From the NCBI GenBank assembly GCA_029215795.1, contig JARDYH010000002.1:47600001-47664000 (forward strand): DNA of 64,000 bases, read 5' to 3'. How positions within the stretch are numbered: position 1 is the first letter of the stretch; each line of letters opens with the position of its first letter. Below the pieces are notes generated by a model that had not been told where the DNA came from, did no database searches, and saw nothing but the letters and a program-made list of their open reading frames with translations. Shown piece by piece: positions 32,894 to 43,280 of the stretch. This DNA comes from Anniella stebbinsi (taxonomy: Eukaryota; Chordata; Lepidosauria; Squamata; Anniellidae). Position numbers and translations under genes: made by a program.

Positions 32894-32902
32894 AGTAGAG
32901 CA

Positions 32903-33849
32903 GAGAGTTTCAGAAGAAACTTGTTCAGTCCATAGGCAGGCACAAGAGAGCAAGCACTTGTGCTCCCAACAATGGTGGAGGTCAGAGAGAGAGAGTGAAG
33001 GAAGGAAGGGGGGGAGCAAAAGAAAGAAATCACAAGGAAGTACATTGTAGGCTATAGTGATACTAAGGCTAGCTGTGGTCAAAATTCCCATGAACTGCAA
33101 CACTGACCCCTTCCAGTAACTTGCAGACAAGGTTGCAATAATAAGTCTAGTATGTGTGGTTACCCTCTCTAATCCAACAGCAGGGGCTATGCACATTGAA
33201 CCCTTTCAACTATTCAAAATTTCTAAATTTCCACTGAATTTAGTGTGAAATTTAGAGGGTTGCAGTGGGCTGCATTTAGCACGCTTAGCATCCCCTGCAC
33301 CCTCCATGCGTCTTCCATTTCAAAAGGGCCCCATGTACACTATTTTGGATGAGATATGTATGTATCACTTAAGAATAAAGATGATTGGGTTTAAAAGAGG
33401 TAATATTACAATGGTGAATCTCTGAAAGATTTGAAAGCAGTTCAGAAGAACTGCTGAGAAAATAAATTTAGCATAATATCTGAGGATCAGCTAACTGGCT
33501 ATAATAAATTTAGCTTAACATATGAGTGTCAACTATTTTTTCCTTGATGGTTTTCATGGCTTTAAGATGATTTGATATTAAGACATGATCCACTTTCTGT
33601 GCTGAATATTTGGTTTTAAATCCAATGTCACACAAGTGGGCTTCTGCTAATGTAACAGGACTTTGCCTTGTACTCCTCCCTCCTGCACCCTCCATGCAAA
33701 TTCTAAATATGCTCCAGAGGGTCCCGCAGAATTCTAGAGCAGATTTGGTGGGCTGCAGGGGGGAAGGAAAACCATTCCACTTGTGGTTTCCATTTCACTG
33801 GTGGACAGCCAAAGTTGGATACAGACCATAGTTATGATATTGGGAAGAA
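32903..33849. other. No recognised feature
   Basis: Short frames only. No named repeat. Confidence 0.4.
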
Positions 33850-34354
33850 CCATAGCTCAGTAGTACAGTGCATGCTTTTAGAGTGGTCATGTGTCCTGAT
33901 TAACGGTTCCCTATTTGAAGAGTTGCCAGGGAACAGTCCTCTACTTGAAAGTATCCCCTGGTTAAATGGCTACCTTGTCTGGTTTCAAGATGTTAAAAAA
34001 AGTATAAGAAAGAAGAACAAGTGTCACCCATCAAGTTAACACCTGGAGAGTAGAGTGAGCAGGCAGGCACACATGTCACATGGTCAGGGTCTATATCAAA
34101 TCTGTTTTCTTTTTTGTACTCTATTTTGGATTTCCTCTTTTGGGGGGCAACTTGTAATTGGTCACCCTACATTCTTTGCATGCAGAAGGTCCCAGGTTCG
34201 ATCCCCAGCATCACTTGTTATAAGGACATCAAGTAGCAAGTCATGGAGGGAAATGCTTTCTGCCCGAACCTGCAGAGAACCACCACCAACTGGAGTAAAC
34301 ATTACTGTGGACAAAGAGGCTGATCTGGTATGAGGCAGTTTTCTATGTTCTGTA
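33850..34354 (+). mobile_element. SINE-2 (tRNA-derived), split copy
   Basis: The head ccatagctcagtagtacagt is a tRNA-like A-box region. After an insertion, the promoter resumes with gcatgcagaaggtcccaggt and the B box ggttcgatccc (about 34195-34206). The SINE body runs to ttttctatgttctg. The two tRNA halves, joined, give the usual spacing. Complement copies are at 22538, 49405 and 51609. Confidence 0.85.
33879..34171 (+). mobile_element. TE-H-related element inside the SINE promoter
   Basis: Starts after TA with gagtggtcatgtgtcctg and ends attggtcaccc followed by TA. These are the terminal words of TE-H (GGGTGACCA). It separates the A and B boxes of SINE-2 by about 300 bp, so this SINE copy cannot keep a normal internal promoter. 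A TA flank would fit a Tc1/mariner-type target, but it is only 2 bp. Confidence 0.6.
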
Positions 34355-35640
34355 AAGTTTTGCCTTTATTACATTTTTTAAATTAATTATTATTTAAAGA
34401 TAAGCTATTTTCATGAGAGGTTGACATGGAAATCCCAGCACTAAAAAGAGTTTTTGAATTGGATCCAAGATGTGTCTTCCATGAATCTGGGGGGATCCCT
34501 CCTCCCCTTTACCACAGCTCACCCCAGTCAGGAGTATCCCCAACCCTCTAAGTAGCATTTTCAGGGCACTGGAGGGGGTGCCATGAGAAGGAGGGGGCAA
34601 GGAAGTCTGTTTCCCCAGCCTAGTAATATGTTCTGATATCTAGATCCAACCCATTTTCTCCAAGCATGAGCTTAAGTGATTTGCTGCACTAGTAATACAA
34701 TAAGGTTTTTTTAAAAATCTGATGTTTTCTTTCATGGTCATATCAGTTTCCTCTCATTTATCTTTGAAAGAGATTTTGGCATCTACTAGAATTAGCCATG
34801 TTAAACCAAACACTGGAATCTGCATAGCTTTGAAAGAAGAAGTGCTTTCCTCACCCCACACCCCATCCCAAAATTGATATAATTACAATAAAGCAAGATT
34901 CATGGATGGGAACTTTTTCCCTTTAGCCTTCCCTGCAAACAGCTTGTCTTTTCTTTTCTTTCATCTTCTTCTTTCTTATAAGGAATGAAAAGATGAATTT
35001 CATTCCTGGAACAAGAAGCACCATGTTCTCTAAGACCTCAAAGCGTCTGCTATCCTTTGTGCACTTGCTATAAAATAAAAATGTATATAGGAAACAATTC
35101 AGGGCAAAACTCTCCTAAGTTAGCTGAGCGTCAGTGCCCTGTCAGATTTTGCTAACAGCCACAGGCCATGTTGCAATGCAGGCTAAAAATATAGAGCAGC
35201 ACCAAATTCTGAGGAAGTATGTAAACACATGGGCTTGGATCCAGAATAGTCATTCCACTAATGAAAGGATACCACTAGCAGAATGGGATTTCCACATCCT
35301 CTCTTCCTCTCTGAAACCCCCACCACCACCTGCATCCCTCCAAATCTGCTCCAGACAGTTAGAACAATAATTTTGGATACAACCCATAACTTCCAATATT
35401 TGGCGAATAAAATCTAGGACACTCTTTATGTACTGGTAACACCACTATTTTCAAAGTAATGTCAACTGACTGTCATACTAGGTGTTCCTCCCTCCGCTGG
35501 GAACGTTCCTCCAAACAAAATTGCACAATTCTTTACACCCAAAGCAACAGAAGAGAAGGCTGCTGATAGGATTATAGACACCCCAAACTCCCCAAATTCC
35601 ATTTTAGACTAGACCCTGGATCTTACAGGCTATATATATG
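34355..35640. other. No recognised feature
   Basis: Unique-looking DNA with no gene signal. Confidence 0.4.
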
Positions 35641-35644
35641 ACCA

Positions 35645-36150
35645 CAGGCGTGCGCAGCACACTTCATTAGGGTGTGCACCTAGGGTTGTGGTTTTTTTAA
35701 AGGCAAATATTTATTGAATACTCATTCACAAAGGACATTATTTCAATCATTTATTTAATAAACACTGTAGACACTCCACATTTGGCTGGCCTGACCAGAA
35801 TAGGGCCATTGGTGAGGGGTGGCGGAACGAGGAGATGCTCCTCGTTTGATAGAGGAGGCTTTTGAGGTAATATTAGCCTTTGGGGTCCCTTTTCCTGCCC
35901 TGGACTCTTTGAAGCATGGCTCCTGGCAGAGAGGCTCCCAGCAGAGTGATTCCGTTTTGCTCCTGCTGCCAGGAATAATGGGACGCTGTTCGGGATGGGG
36001 GTGGCAGCAGAGCACCTGGAGGACTGTTCTCACAGTGTCTGGATCCCTCTATGGATCCCTACTCAATGCCCCCCCTCAATTCGGCACTTATTGCTTGAGT
36101 CATTAGTGTGTGCCTGGGCACACCTGGCACACCCCTTGCGCACACCTATC
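35645..36150 (+). mobile_element. TE-N copy 2
   Basis: Begins aggcgtgcgcagcacacttc and ends cctggcacaccccttgcgca plus cacctat. It matches copy 1 throughout: ttattgaata, aacactgtagacact, gaggagatgctcctcg, taatattagcctt. No target duplication is obvious. Confidence 0.82.
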
Positions 36151-36514
36151 TACATGGCTCAAGTGAGGACTTATCATCTGTGAACCTTGCAGAAGAACTA
36201 GCTTGTGCTGAGAACAGGGCAACCTCAGGATTAACATTGACACCTGAAGAGGATAATCAATGAAATGAAATTATGCTTAGACAAGTTGCAGAGCTGGTCT
36301 GCGGTGAGGGGAAAAGAAACAAAAAAGAATCCTGTAATCAACTGGAGGAAACAAGTGGAGTCAATGCATTGAAAGTACCAATTGTAGGCTGGTTCCTTTT
36401 GATGATGAAAGACTATCATCACCACCACCACCCCATTACAAAATACCCCAAGGCTTTTCTCTACCCACTGAGCATGCTGTACATGTTTACATTAGAATCA
36501 GCTGCAGATTTTTT
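36151..36514. other. No recognised feature
   Basis: A short CAC-rich run near 36418. Nothing else recognised. Confidence 0.4.
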
Positions 36515-36627
36515 TCACTTTATTACATTTTCATCTTGCCCTTCCTGCAAGGAACTCAGGGCAACGTACATGGTCCTCTCCATACCCATTTTATCCTCAC
36601 AACAGCATTAGTTTAGGCTGAGAGACG
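36515..36627 (-). mobile_element. SINE-1 3' part, antisense
   Basis: Reads ttgcccttcctgcaaggaac, gggcaacgtacatgg, attttatcctcacaac and ggctgagagacggg. These are complements of the SINE-1 tail and core. The tRNA head is absent; the copy stops where TE-E begins. Confidence 0.75.
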
Positions 36628-36810
36628 GGGGCATGTCTACACACTGTATATACTCTGTTGTGGCTGTGAAGTGGCATACCTTTTTCACATAATGCAGCCT
36701 CTAATTTGCAACCACATTGGGTTTTCGCCACGAAACTAAACATCTTCGAGATCTTGTTTTACCGTGTATTTTTACTCTGCTCTGCTGTTGCCACAGTTGT
36801 TTGTGCATGT
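36628..36810 (+). mobile_element. TE-E copy 1, partial
   Basis: Starts GGGGGCATGTCTACACACTG and continues gtggctgtgaagtggca, ataatgcagcctctaattt and cacattgggttttc, like the 5' half of TE-E at 54622. The 3' half is missing. Confidence 0.6.
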
Positions 36811-36985
36811 GTCAGTGGTAGATCAAGCGCAGCTTAGGATGCCTCACCTGGACACACCTTTGCACATGTGTGAAGCAGCACAAGACTGCACGGTATGGAG
36901 TGGGACCTAGGTGAGTGTTTACAAATGGTCACCATGGCAACAGTACAGTACAATTGTAGGACGAAAGAAAGGACAGTAAATATGT

Positions 36986-37043
36986 ATCATCATAGAATAG
37001 TAGAGTTGAAGGCCATCGAGTCCAACCCCCTGTAAAGCTCAAT
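36986..37043 (-). mobile_element. CR1 LINE 3' end, short
   Basis: catcatagaatagtagagtt followed by gagtccaaccccctgt is the complement of the last ~58 bp of CR1. Confidence 0.85.
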
Positions 37044-37396
37044 GAACTCTAGCTGTGTATGTGTGCAGATACAGGCTTTCAATGCTACAAAGTTTTCAGA
37101 AATAAGTTTTAAAAGTCTTCAAAAGTTTATTAAAAATTACATAGACAGTTCTGCCGTTACTCAATATTTGCTGTGCATTACCGCCCTGTGAGAATGGTGC
37201 TGCAAATTTTCAGGACAAGACAGTCAGCATTCAATTCTGCCATGTATCTCTGACATTGGCGATGCTGCAGGTTTTGGGGGGGATTAGTAGTGAAAATGAT
37301 GCTGTAGAAATGGACCTGGAGGGTGGCCCAGTGAGTGTCTTGGCTAAGTGGGCATTTGAACGGAAGTCTCCCCACTCCTAGTCCATCACTCTAGCC

Positions 37397-37529
37397 CAGA
37401 CTTCCCTAACCTGGTGCCCTCCAGATGTGTTGGACTGCAACTCCCATCATTTCCAGCCAGCCACTGGCCATGCTGGGTAGAAATGATGGGACTGCAGTCC
37501 AACACATTTGAAGGGCACCAGGAAGGCTG
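37397..37529 (+). mobile_element. TE-I copy, intact
   Basis: A 133-bp palindromic element. It is flanked by CTCTAGCC (37389-37396) and CTCTAACC (37530-37537), an 8-bp duplication with one change. The ends cctggtgccctccagatgtg and the inverted equivalent enclose ggactgcaactcccatcat. It is a hAT-type MITE by its 8-bp flank. Confidence 0.88.
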
Positions 37530-37537
37530 CTCTAACC

Positions 37538-38201
37538 AATGTTGTTAACGTGCTGGAACCCTCAAAATGAAGGAAAGGAGGTACAGAACGAGGGAGGGAA
37601 AACTGTGTGAAAGCCTGGTAAGCCCAAAACTAAAGATATTGCATCTGATCGTATAGATGAATTGAAGCTCAAGTGTAGCTTTCATTGTCTTATGTAAAAC
37701 ACACAAACACAGCAAAAATGTCTCACTGTATTAAACTGAACTTATTCCCAGGTAGGTCTGCATGGGATCACAGTTTTAATTCATTATTATTGGACACACA
37801 GCTATCATTTCAATGTATGGGTAAGTTTTAGAATTATATTTCAATTGAATCTTAACAGACATTAAGCCGCGGTCCATTGCTTTTCATAATGCATGGCAAA
37901 ATTAATTCACATATCCAGTTAATGAAAATTAATTGGATAGACATAGGATTATGAGTTATTTAAGTGAAGCCAAAGAGGGGTTAAATACAATTTCACCACA
38001 AAATTTAGAGTCATTTGGAACAATAGAGACATCTGGTAAGCATGAGAGGTTAGTCTGTGCCTTCACTTAAGGAATTAAAATTAAATAAAGATATAAATTA
38101 CACACTAAACTGAAAAATACCATCAAATCCCTATGGAAACTGGGGAGAGGGGGAGGTAAGGAAGGAATAGACAGTGAGGGACAAAAGAAAGATAAAAATA
38201 G
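37538..38201. other. AT-rich unique DNA, possibly conserved non-coding
   Basis: No repeat recognised from 37800 to 38110. The segment holds ATTA-type words such as gttaatgaaaattaattgga and ggattatgagttattt. This texture is common in developmental enhancers, but that is only a suspicion. Confidence 0.3.
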
Positions 38202-38552
38202 AGCTTCATCAGACGGGGGAAATCGTGTTTCCTTACCATCGCTTTTCTCTGCTTATGTCCCACAATATGTTCTCTTTCGTTACACATAGAAGAAAGAGGA
38301 AGTAAACAATGACCATGTGGCCCATTCAGTGGGCATTTTTATCCTACTGCTTCTCCTGCACACAGCAGGAAATGGCAGCACGTTTCTCTACAACTGAACA
38401 AAGTCAGATTTTCCGGGTCATTTTTTGCGACGGGAAAACAAGCAGAAGGCACAGGAGACTTGCAAGAGGTGGACAACGTTCTCAAAAGGACCCGCGAAAA
38501 ACCATGAGTGGCCAGTAACTAACGTGTGATAAAATGCTCATCTGATGATGCT
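38202..38552 (-). mobile_element. TE-K copy 3
   Basis: 351 bp, inverted relative to copies 1 and 2, from AGCTTCATCAGACG to TGATGATGCT. It contains gcccattcagtgggc and ggacccgcgaaaaaccatga. The flanks AATAG and CTTAG are only partly alike. Confidence 0.85.
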
Positions 38553-39288
38553 CTTAGAGAGTAAGATAGCCTAAGTATTGAATATCTAAACATGGGAATA
38601 ACCATTATTTAATAGAGATCAAGCTGAGGTGGAAACCCCAAAACAAGGGAGAATAAGAGCTCTCTTCCCCTGCAAGCGCACCCTTGGTTTAAGGGCCCAT
38701 AAATTTACTACTTTACTCCAGGAATGAATGCATAAAAACATTATAGGAAAGAATCACAATAACTAAGATAAAATAACATTAAAGCATACATATATTGATT
38801 GTTCTGTTTTCAATGAACAAAAAATGGATGCCATACGAACCACGGTTCTAGAGGAGATGGATGAAGAAATGCAAGGAAAGAAAAGCTCTCTCGAGATGAT
38901 GGAAGACAGACTCCAAATTGAGGGTGATCACTATAAAGATCTATCATCTTGAATTTGAGTACCCTGCTTGAAATACTAAAAAGGCAAACAGAAGTATTGC
39001 AGGAACTCAGCACAAACTTGAAGACTATGATAGAGAGAAATGTTAAAGGAAGAAAATAAAAATTAAAAAAATCCAAGGGAATTATTGTTCCCCAAAATAT
39101 ATTGCTGTGTTAAAAGTGTGTATACTTAGTTTTCTTAAGTTTTAAATATGAACGAGTTTTAAAGAAAAGTTCTCCAAAATGCCAGAAAAAATCCTAAAGA
39201 AAACAAATTAATATATTTAAAAGAAAATGTCATAGTTCTGATATATACTTTGCACAGTGTAGGGGTAGCCCTCTAGATCAAGGGGGAA
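38553..39288. other. AT-rich DNA, nothing recognised
   Basis: No gene or named repeat. Confidence 0.4.
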
Positions 39289-39760
39289 AACAACCTGGTG
39301 ACTTCCAGAAATTCTGGACTATGACCCCCTCTAGATGGATTCCGTTTGATGCCTGGTTAGCCAATTATGCGCTTAATCGCTGAAGCGCTTTATTGTAAAT
39401 GCTTGTATGCAGGAGGTAATTGAGCGTACAACTGGTGACCTTACCGGTTGTTTCAAATGCGCTTTACAAGTAGTTAATGCAGAGAATCGCTTGTTCACAT
39501 AGTCAAAATGCGCTTTAACAGCCGTAGCAAAATAAAACTCGCTAGTTAACGCGCATTCGATAATGTGCATAATCTGAGAGAAAACGCGCCTCTACGCCCG
39601 ATTTGCGCTCCGTTCTTGTAGAGGTAAAAATTTTAATGCACCTTGAAAGAGCTTTAAATGCCTCTTGTAGAGGCAGCCTATGACTCCCACAAGGCTTTGC
39701 TAAGTATGGCCAATGGCCAGGTATTATGGGAGATGCAGTCCTAAACATCTGGAGGCCTAC
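39289..39760 (+). mobile_element. TE-I copy split by TE-B
   Basis: The left part (39289-39325) reads aacaacctggtgacttccag and ends ggactatgac. It resumes at 39678 with ctatgactcccac and continues tggccaatggccagg and aaacatctggaggc. Joined, it reproduces TE-I with its ggactacaactccc core. Confidence 0.88.
39326..39677 (+). mobile_element. TE-B copy 3, nested in TE-I
   Basis: 352 bp flanked by CTATGAC at 39319-39325 and 39678-39684, a perfect 7-bp duplication of TE-I sequence. It starts CCCCTCTAGATGG and ends CTTGTAGAGGCAGC. It shares gcctggttagccaattatgc and tgcgcataatc words with copies 1, 2 and 4. Confidence 0.92.
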
Positions 39761-39769
39761 CCTGCTCTA

Positions 39770-39900
39770 TATTTTGTTGTTGTTGTTGTTGATTCAATTT
39801 ATATCCTGCCTAAATACAACATACTACAGGCAGCATACTTTTTTTAAAAAATCAAGATAAACCAATCAAAAGAGCAATATGACATAAAACAATATCTAAC
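39770..39900 (-). repeat. LINE/SINE 3' tail fragment, antisense
   Basis: A short (GTT)n run followed by gattcaatttatatcctgcc and A-rich sequence, like the complement of a CR1/L2-type tail. Confidence 0.45.
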
Positions 39901-39930
39901 AGTCAGCAATAAGATTCTAAAAAGGGAAGA

Positions 39931-40015
39931 AGTTGTTGGACTACAATTCCATCATTCCTGACAGCCCACCATACTGGCTGAGACTTACAGTAGTTGGACG
40001 CCAACAACATCAGGG
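39931..40015 (+). mobile_element. TE-I copy, diverged
   Basis: Reads gttgttggactacaattcc, atactggctgagacttacag and ccaacaacatcagggctt. This is a short TE-I remnant without its outer ends. Confidence 0.6.
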
Positions 40016-40080
40016 CTTCATCTTGATGAGCACAGGAGGAAAGCACATTGCTCTTATTCTCTGCAGTATGATGAAATCAG

Positions 40081-40474
40081 GGGGCTGTCTAGATGTAGTC
40101 CTCGAAGCCCCTCCATGTGCCCCGAGCTGCCCTCAGAGCGCTGCACCCCGCCCAGTGTGGACCAAGCCTCGAAGTCTCTGCTCGCACCCTCACTGCCACT
40201 GCAGAACCGCCGGGAGCAATCCTCTCCCCGCTGACTTTTGTTTACAACCCTCCCCCCTCCCTCCCCAGGACCTGCCGGGATGAAAGGGCAGCGGCGGCTG
40301 GCGTGCTCCCAACTCACACACAGGCTGGAGGGCAGGAGAAGGAGAGGCCCGGCGGCGGCTGCAAGGGCACTAGCAGAGCCTCCGAGGCTTGATCCACACT
40401 TGGCGGGGTGCAGCGCTCCGAGGACGGTTGGGGGCACATAGAGGCCGCTTAGAGGACTACGTCTAGAGAGCCCC
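40081..40474. mobile_element. TE-P2: CpG-rich foldback element
   Basis: 394 bp, almost wholly an inverted repeat. The left arm starts GGGGCTGTCTAGATGTAGTC and the right arm ends with its near complement. Matching inner words are gagcgctgcaccccgcc / ggcggggtgcagcgctc and agtgtgga / tccacact. The arms are about 150 bp each. The long frames on both strands come from the CpG-rich arms and are not genes. The core is homologous to TE-P1, while the ends resemble TE-E. Confidence 0.82.
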
Positions 40475-40899
40475 TGGCTTTGCTCCATCAGTGTTATACA
40501 GCAGAGCTAGCTGTTCCTAATACCCGGATTTTCAGTGCCGGGGAAAACATACTTCTGGTGCTGGGAGAGTAATAGCTCCCCCTCCCCCCATTATGCCCAC
40601 TGTTCTGAGAAGAAGCAAAAATCCCAACTTATCCAGAGCAGGATCTAAAGGGAGGATCTGTGCATTTGTGGAGTGAGCTTTTATCCTTTACTTTGCTAAT
40701 GCACAGCTGTGCATCTCTAGTTTATAAAAAATAGAGATCTGCTGCATTCCCTGACAGTTTGCTAAAATGGGGGGGGGTGCTCTCCCCATGATAGCACCCC
40801 CCATCCCAATTTGCCCCGTTGATATACATTCCCCCTTTCTGCATTGGCTTTTAGAAACATGGAACTCCCCTGTTTGCTGGGAGCCCGGGACTGTTACAT
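40475..40899. other. No recognised feature
   Basis: Includes a short poly-G run near 40771. No gene or named repeat. Confidence 0.4.
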
Positions 40900-41750
40900 G
40901 AGTGTCACTGACTACCAATCTATTTCCAGGGCACAATTCAAAGTGCTGCTTATGACCTATAAAGTCCTGTGTGGCTTGGGACTGGGCAACCTGAAAGACC
41001 ACCTTCTCCTATATGAACCTGCCTGGGTATTAAGATCTTTGGGAGAGGCCCTTCTTTTTGTACCACCAACTTCAGAGACATTTTGGAGATGATACAAGGG
41101 AGGGCCTTCTCAGTGGCTACTCCCAGGCTAACACCCTGCTGAGGGAGGCTGGGGTGTGTCTATATGCTCTATCAATCCTACAGTGGCTGCGCACTGGCAC
41201 TGCATTGTTTATATGATGCAGCTGCCAACTCACAGCCACATTGGGCCTTTCACCCCTGAAACTGCACATTTCCAAAATCTCAATTTACCACAACTTTTAC
41301 ATTTGCTTCGGGTTATCAGTGGGTGTAGCTCTGTAAGTGCAGGAACGCAGAGCAGGGGGCAAGCGAATGGCCACCAGCACTGCAGTTATTCCAGGCTGGA
41401 TAGCCCACACTCCTTCCTGCCCCATCTAGCTTTCAATTTCACCTAGCAGCAGCAATGCTGCAGACGTTGGAGCTAATCACCTTCCAACATGACATCGTAT
41501 AGATACCCTCTAGGTCCAATCCTTCTCTGCTGTCCTTCTGCCAGCTGGCAAAGACTTATTCAAGCAGGCCTTTAGCACGTAAGCAGGTCGGTTGGGCTGG
41601 ATGCTGTTTTTAATGAAATTGTTGGGTTTTAATTGCTCTTTTAATGTATTTGTTTGATTCTTGTTTTAATCAAGTTTTTAATTGATCTATGATTGTAAGC
41701 TGTCTTGAGTGTAATTTTCTTGGTGGAAAGGCAAGGTACAAAAGAAACCC
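40900..41750 (+). mobile_element. CR1/L2-type LINE 3' end, split by TE-E
   Basis: The left part encodes AQFKVLLMTYKVLCGLG and DHLLLYEPAWVLRS (about 40925-41035), the C-terminal region of the LINE protein. It is broken by a stop at 41090-41092. After TE-E the sequence resumes at 41511 with tctgctgtccttctgccagc and caagcaggcctttagcac, matching the LINE's last protein block. The 3' UTR then runs to the ggtacaaaagaaac tail. The joined order parallels residues ~190-284 of the frame at 42411-43277. Confidence 0.82.
41151..41510 (+). mobile_element. TE-E copy 2, nested in LINE
   Basis: Runs from GGGGTGTGTCTATATGC to ATCGTATAGATACCCTC, with inverted ends. It shares gcactggcactgcattg, cacattgggcctttcacccc, gaatggccaccagcactgca and gcaatgctgcaga with the copy at 54622. 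The LINE protein homology resumes immediately after it. Confidence 0.85.
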
Positions 41751-41903
41751 CAGGCCAGTGGGGGGGGGGGTGACCCCCTGGCACTGCCCAATGCTGCCCT
41801 CAAGGCCAAAAAGATTGTGCATCCCTGTCCTAAAGCCACTACACCCCTACAGTTTTAAATCCATGTAACACTGAGCTAGGCCCCTAGCAGGCCATAGCAA
41901 CTT

Positions 41904-42037
41904 GGGTGACCATATGAAAAGGAGGAAAGGGCTCCTGTAGCTTTAGCTGTAGAGAAAAGAGAAATTCAGCAGGTATGCATGCAGCACCTGGTGAAATTCC
42001 CTCTTCATCACAACAGTTAAAACTGTAAAAGCTATAC
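41904..42037 (+). mobile_element. TE-H copy, partial
   Basis: Begins GGGTGACCATATGAAAAGG and continues to ggtgaaattccctcttcatc and acaacagttaaaactg. The far end is replaced by the next TE-H unit. Confidence 0.75.
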
Positions 42038-42200
42038 TAGAGTGACCAGATCCAAAAGAGGGCAGGGCTCCTACAGCTTTAACTGTTGTGATGAAGTCCG
42101 TTTCTACACCGGATTTTCCCCCTGGGGAACATCCCTGGCTGCTCCCGGAGTGTCCAAATGATGCACAGGGACTCCCGGGGGCAGGGGGGACAGGGATGGG

Positions 42201-43280
42201 TTTTATTTATTTATTTATTTATTTATTACATTTGTATACCACCCTATAGCCGAAGCTCTCTGGGCGGTTTACATAGGATTAAATACAATTAAAAACAATA
42301 TACAAAAATTTAAACAGCAAAAACATACAACATACACACAATCTATACAAAACCACATCAACACTTCAAAAACTACAAAAACAAAACAAAACAAAACAAA
42401 CCCAGGCTCCTCAGATATTGCCAAATGCCTGAGAGAAGAGGAAAGTCTTGACCTGGCGCCGAAAAGATAACAATGTTGGCGCCAGGCGGGCCTCGTCGGG
42501 GAGATCGTTCCACAATTGGGGAGCCACCACAGAGAAGGCCCTCTCTCTTGTTGCTGACCTCCGAGCCTCCCTCGGAGGAGGCACTCGGAGGAGGACCTTA
42601 AATGTTGAACGTAGTGTTCGGGTAGGTTCATGTCGGGAAAGGCGTTCCATCAGGTATTGTGGTCCCAAGCCGTGTAAGGCTTTATAGGTTAAAACCAGCA
42701 CCTTGAACCGGGCTCGGAAACATACAGGCAGCCAATGCAAGCGGGTCAGAGTAGGTCTTATATGTTCGAACCTACTGGTTCCAGTTATCAATCTGGCCAC
42801 TGCATTTTGCACAAGCTGCAGCTTCCGAACCACCTTCAAAGGCAGCCCCACGTAGAGTGCATTGCAGTAATCTAACTTGGAGGTTACCAGAGCATGGACA
42901 ACTGAAGCCAGGTTATCCCTGTCCAGATAGGGACGTAGCTGGGCCACCAACCGAAGTTGGTAGAAGGCACTCCATGCCACTGAGGCCACCTGCGCCTCAA
43001 GTGACAGAGATGGTTCTAGGAGAACCCCCAAGCTACGAACCCGCTCCTTCAAGGGGAGTGCAACCCCATCCAGAACAGGTTGAACACCCTCCATCCGGTC
43101 AGCGGAACCACCCACTAACAGCGTCTCAGTCTTGTCTGGATTGAGTTTCAGTTTATTAGCCCTCATCCAGTCCATTGTCGCAGCCAGGCACTGGTTCAGC
43201 ACATCCACAGCCTCACCTGATGAAGATGAAAAGGAGAAATAGAGCTGCGTGTCATCAGCGTACTGATGACAACGCACTCC
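42201..43280 (-). mobile_element. CR1/L2-type LINE, 5'-truncated, best-preserved copy
   Basis: The left edge is the 3' tail: (ATTT)n, then tgtataccaccctatagccg and aagctctctgggcggttt. The rest is the C-terminal reverse-transcriptase region, open across its whole length. It was truncated just before the YADD box, inside TE-G. It is the least decayed LINE here and the innermost of a three-level nest, so it is the youngest of the three. Confidence 0.92.
42411..43277 (-). CDS. LINE reverse transcriptase, C-terminal part (open frame)
   Basis: A frame of 288 residues that begins inside the reverse-transcriptase domain, so its first Met is not a real start. It keeps the catalytic box YADD (residues 6-9, in QYADDTQLY), then LKLNPDKTE (43-51), RSLGVLLEPS (81-90), LDYCNALYVGLPL (135-147), LHWLPV (180-185), FKVLVLTYKALHGLGP (191-206) and RERAFSVVAPQLWNDLP (244-260). 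This order is that of CR1/L2-group LINE proteins, which nick and reverse-transcribe at the target. The endonuclease and N-terminal RT motifs are lost, so it is inactive despite having no stops or frameshifts. I cannot choose between the CR1, L2 and Vingi clades by eye. Confidence 0.88.
   Translation of the reverse strand: MRCHQYADDTQLYFSFSSSSGEAVDVLNQCLAATMDWMRANKLKLNPDKTETLLVGGSADRMEGVQPVLDGVALPLKERVRSLGVLLEPSLSLEAQVASVAWSAFYQLRLVAQLRPYLDRDNLASVVHALVTSKLDYCNALYVGLPLKVVRKLQLVQNAVARLITGTSRFEHIRPTLTRLHWLPVCFRARFKVLVLTYKALHGLGPQYLMERLSRHEPTRTLRSTFKVLLRVPPPREARRSATRERAFSVVAPQLWNDLPDEARLAPTLLSFRRQVKTFLFSQAFGNI

Noticed and set aside
33850..34210. tRNA gene
   Set aside because: The A and B boxes belong to SINE-2, are split by an insertion, and no cloverleaf can form.
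40054..40488. 144-codon minus-strand frame and its plus-strand partners
   Set aside because: They lie within the CpG-rich arms of the TE-P2 foldback.
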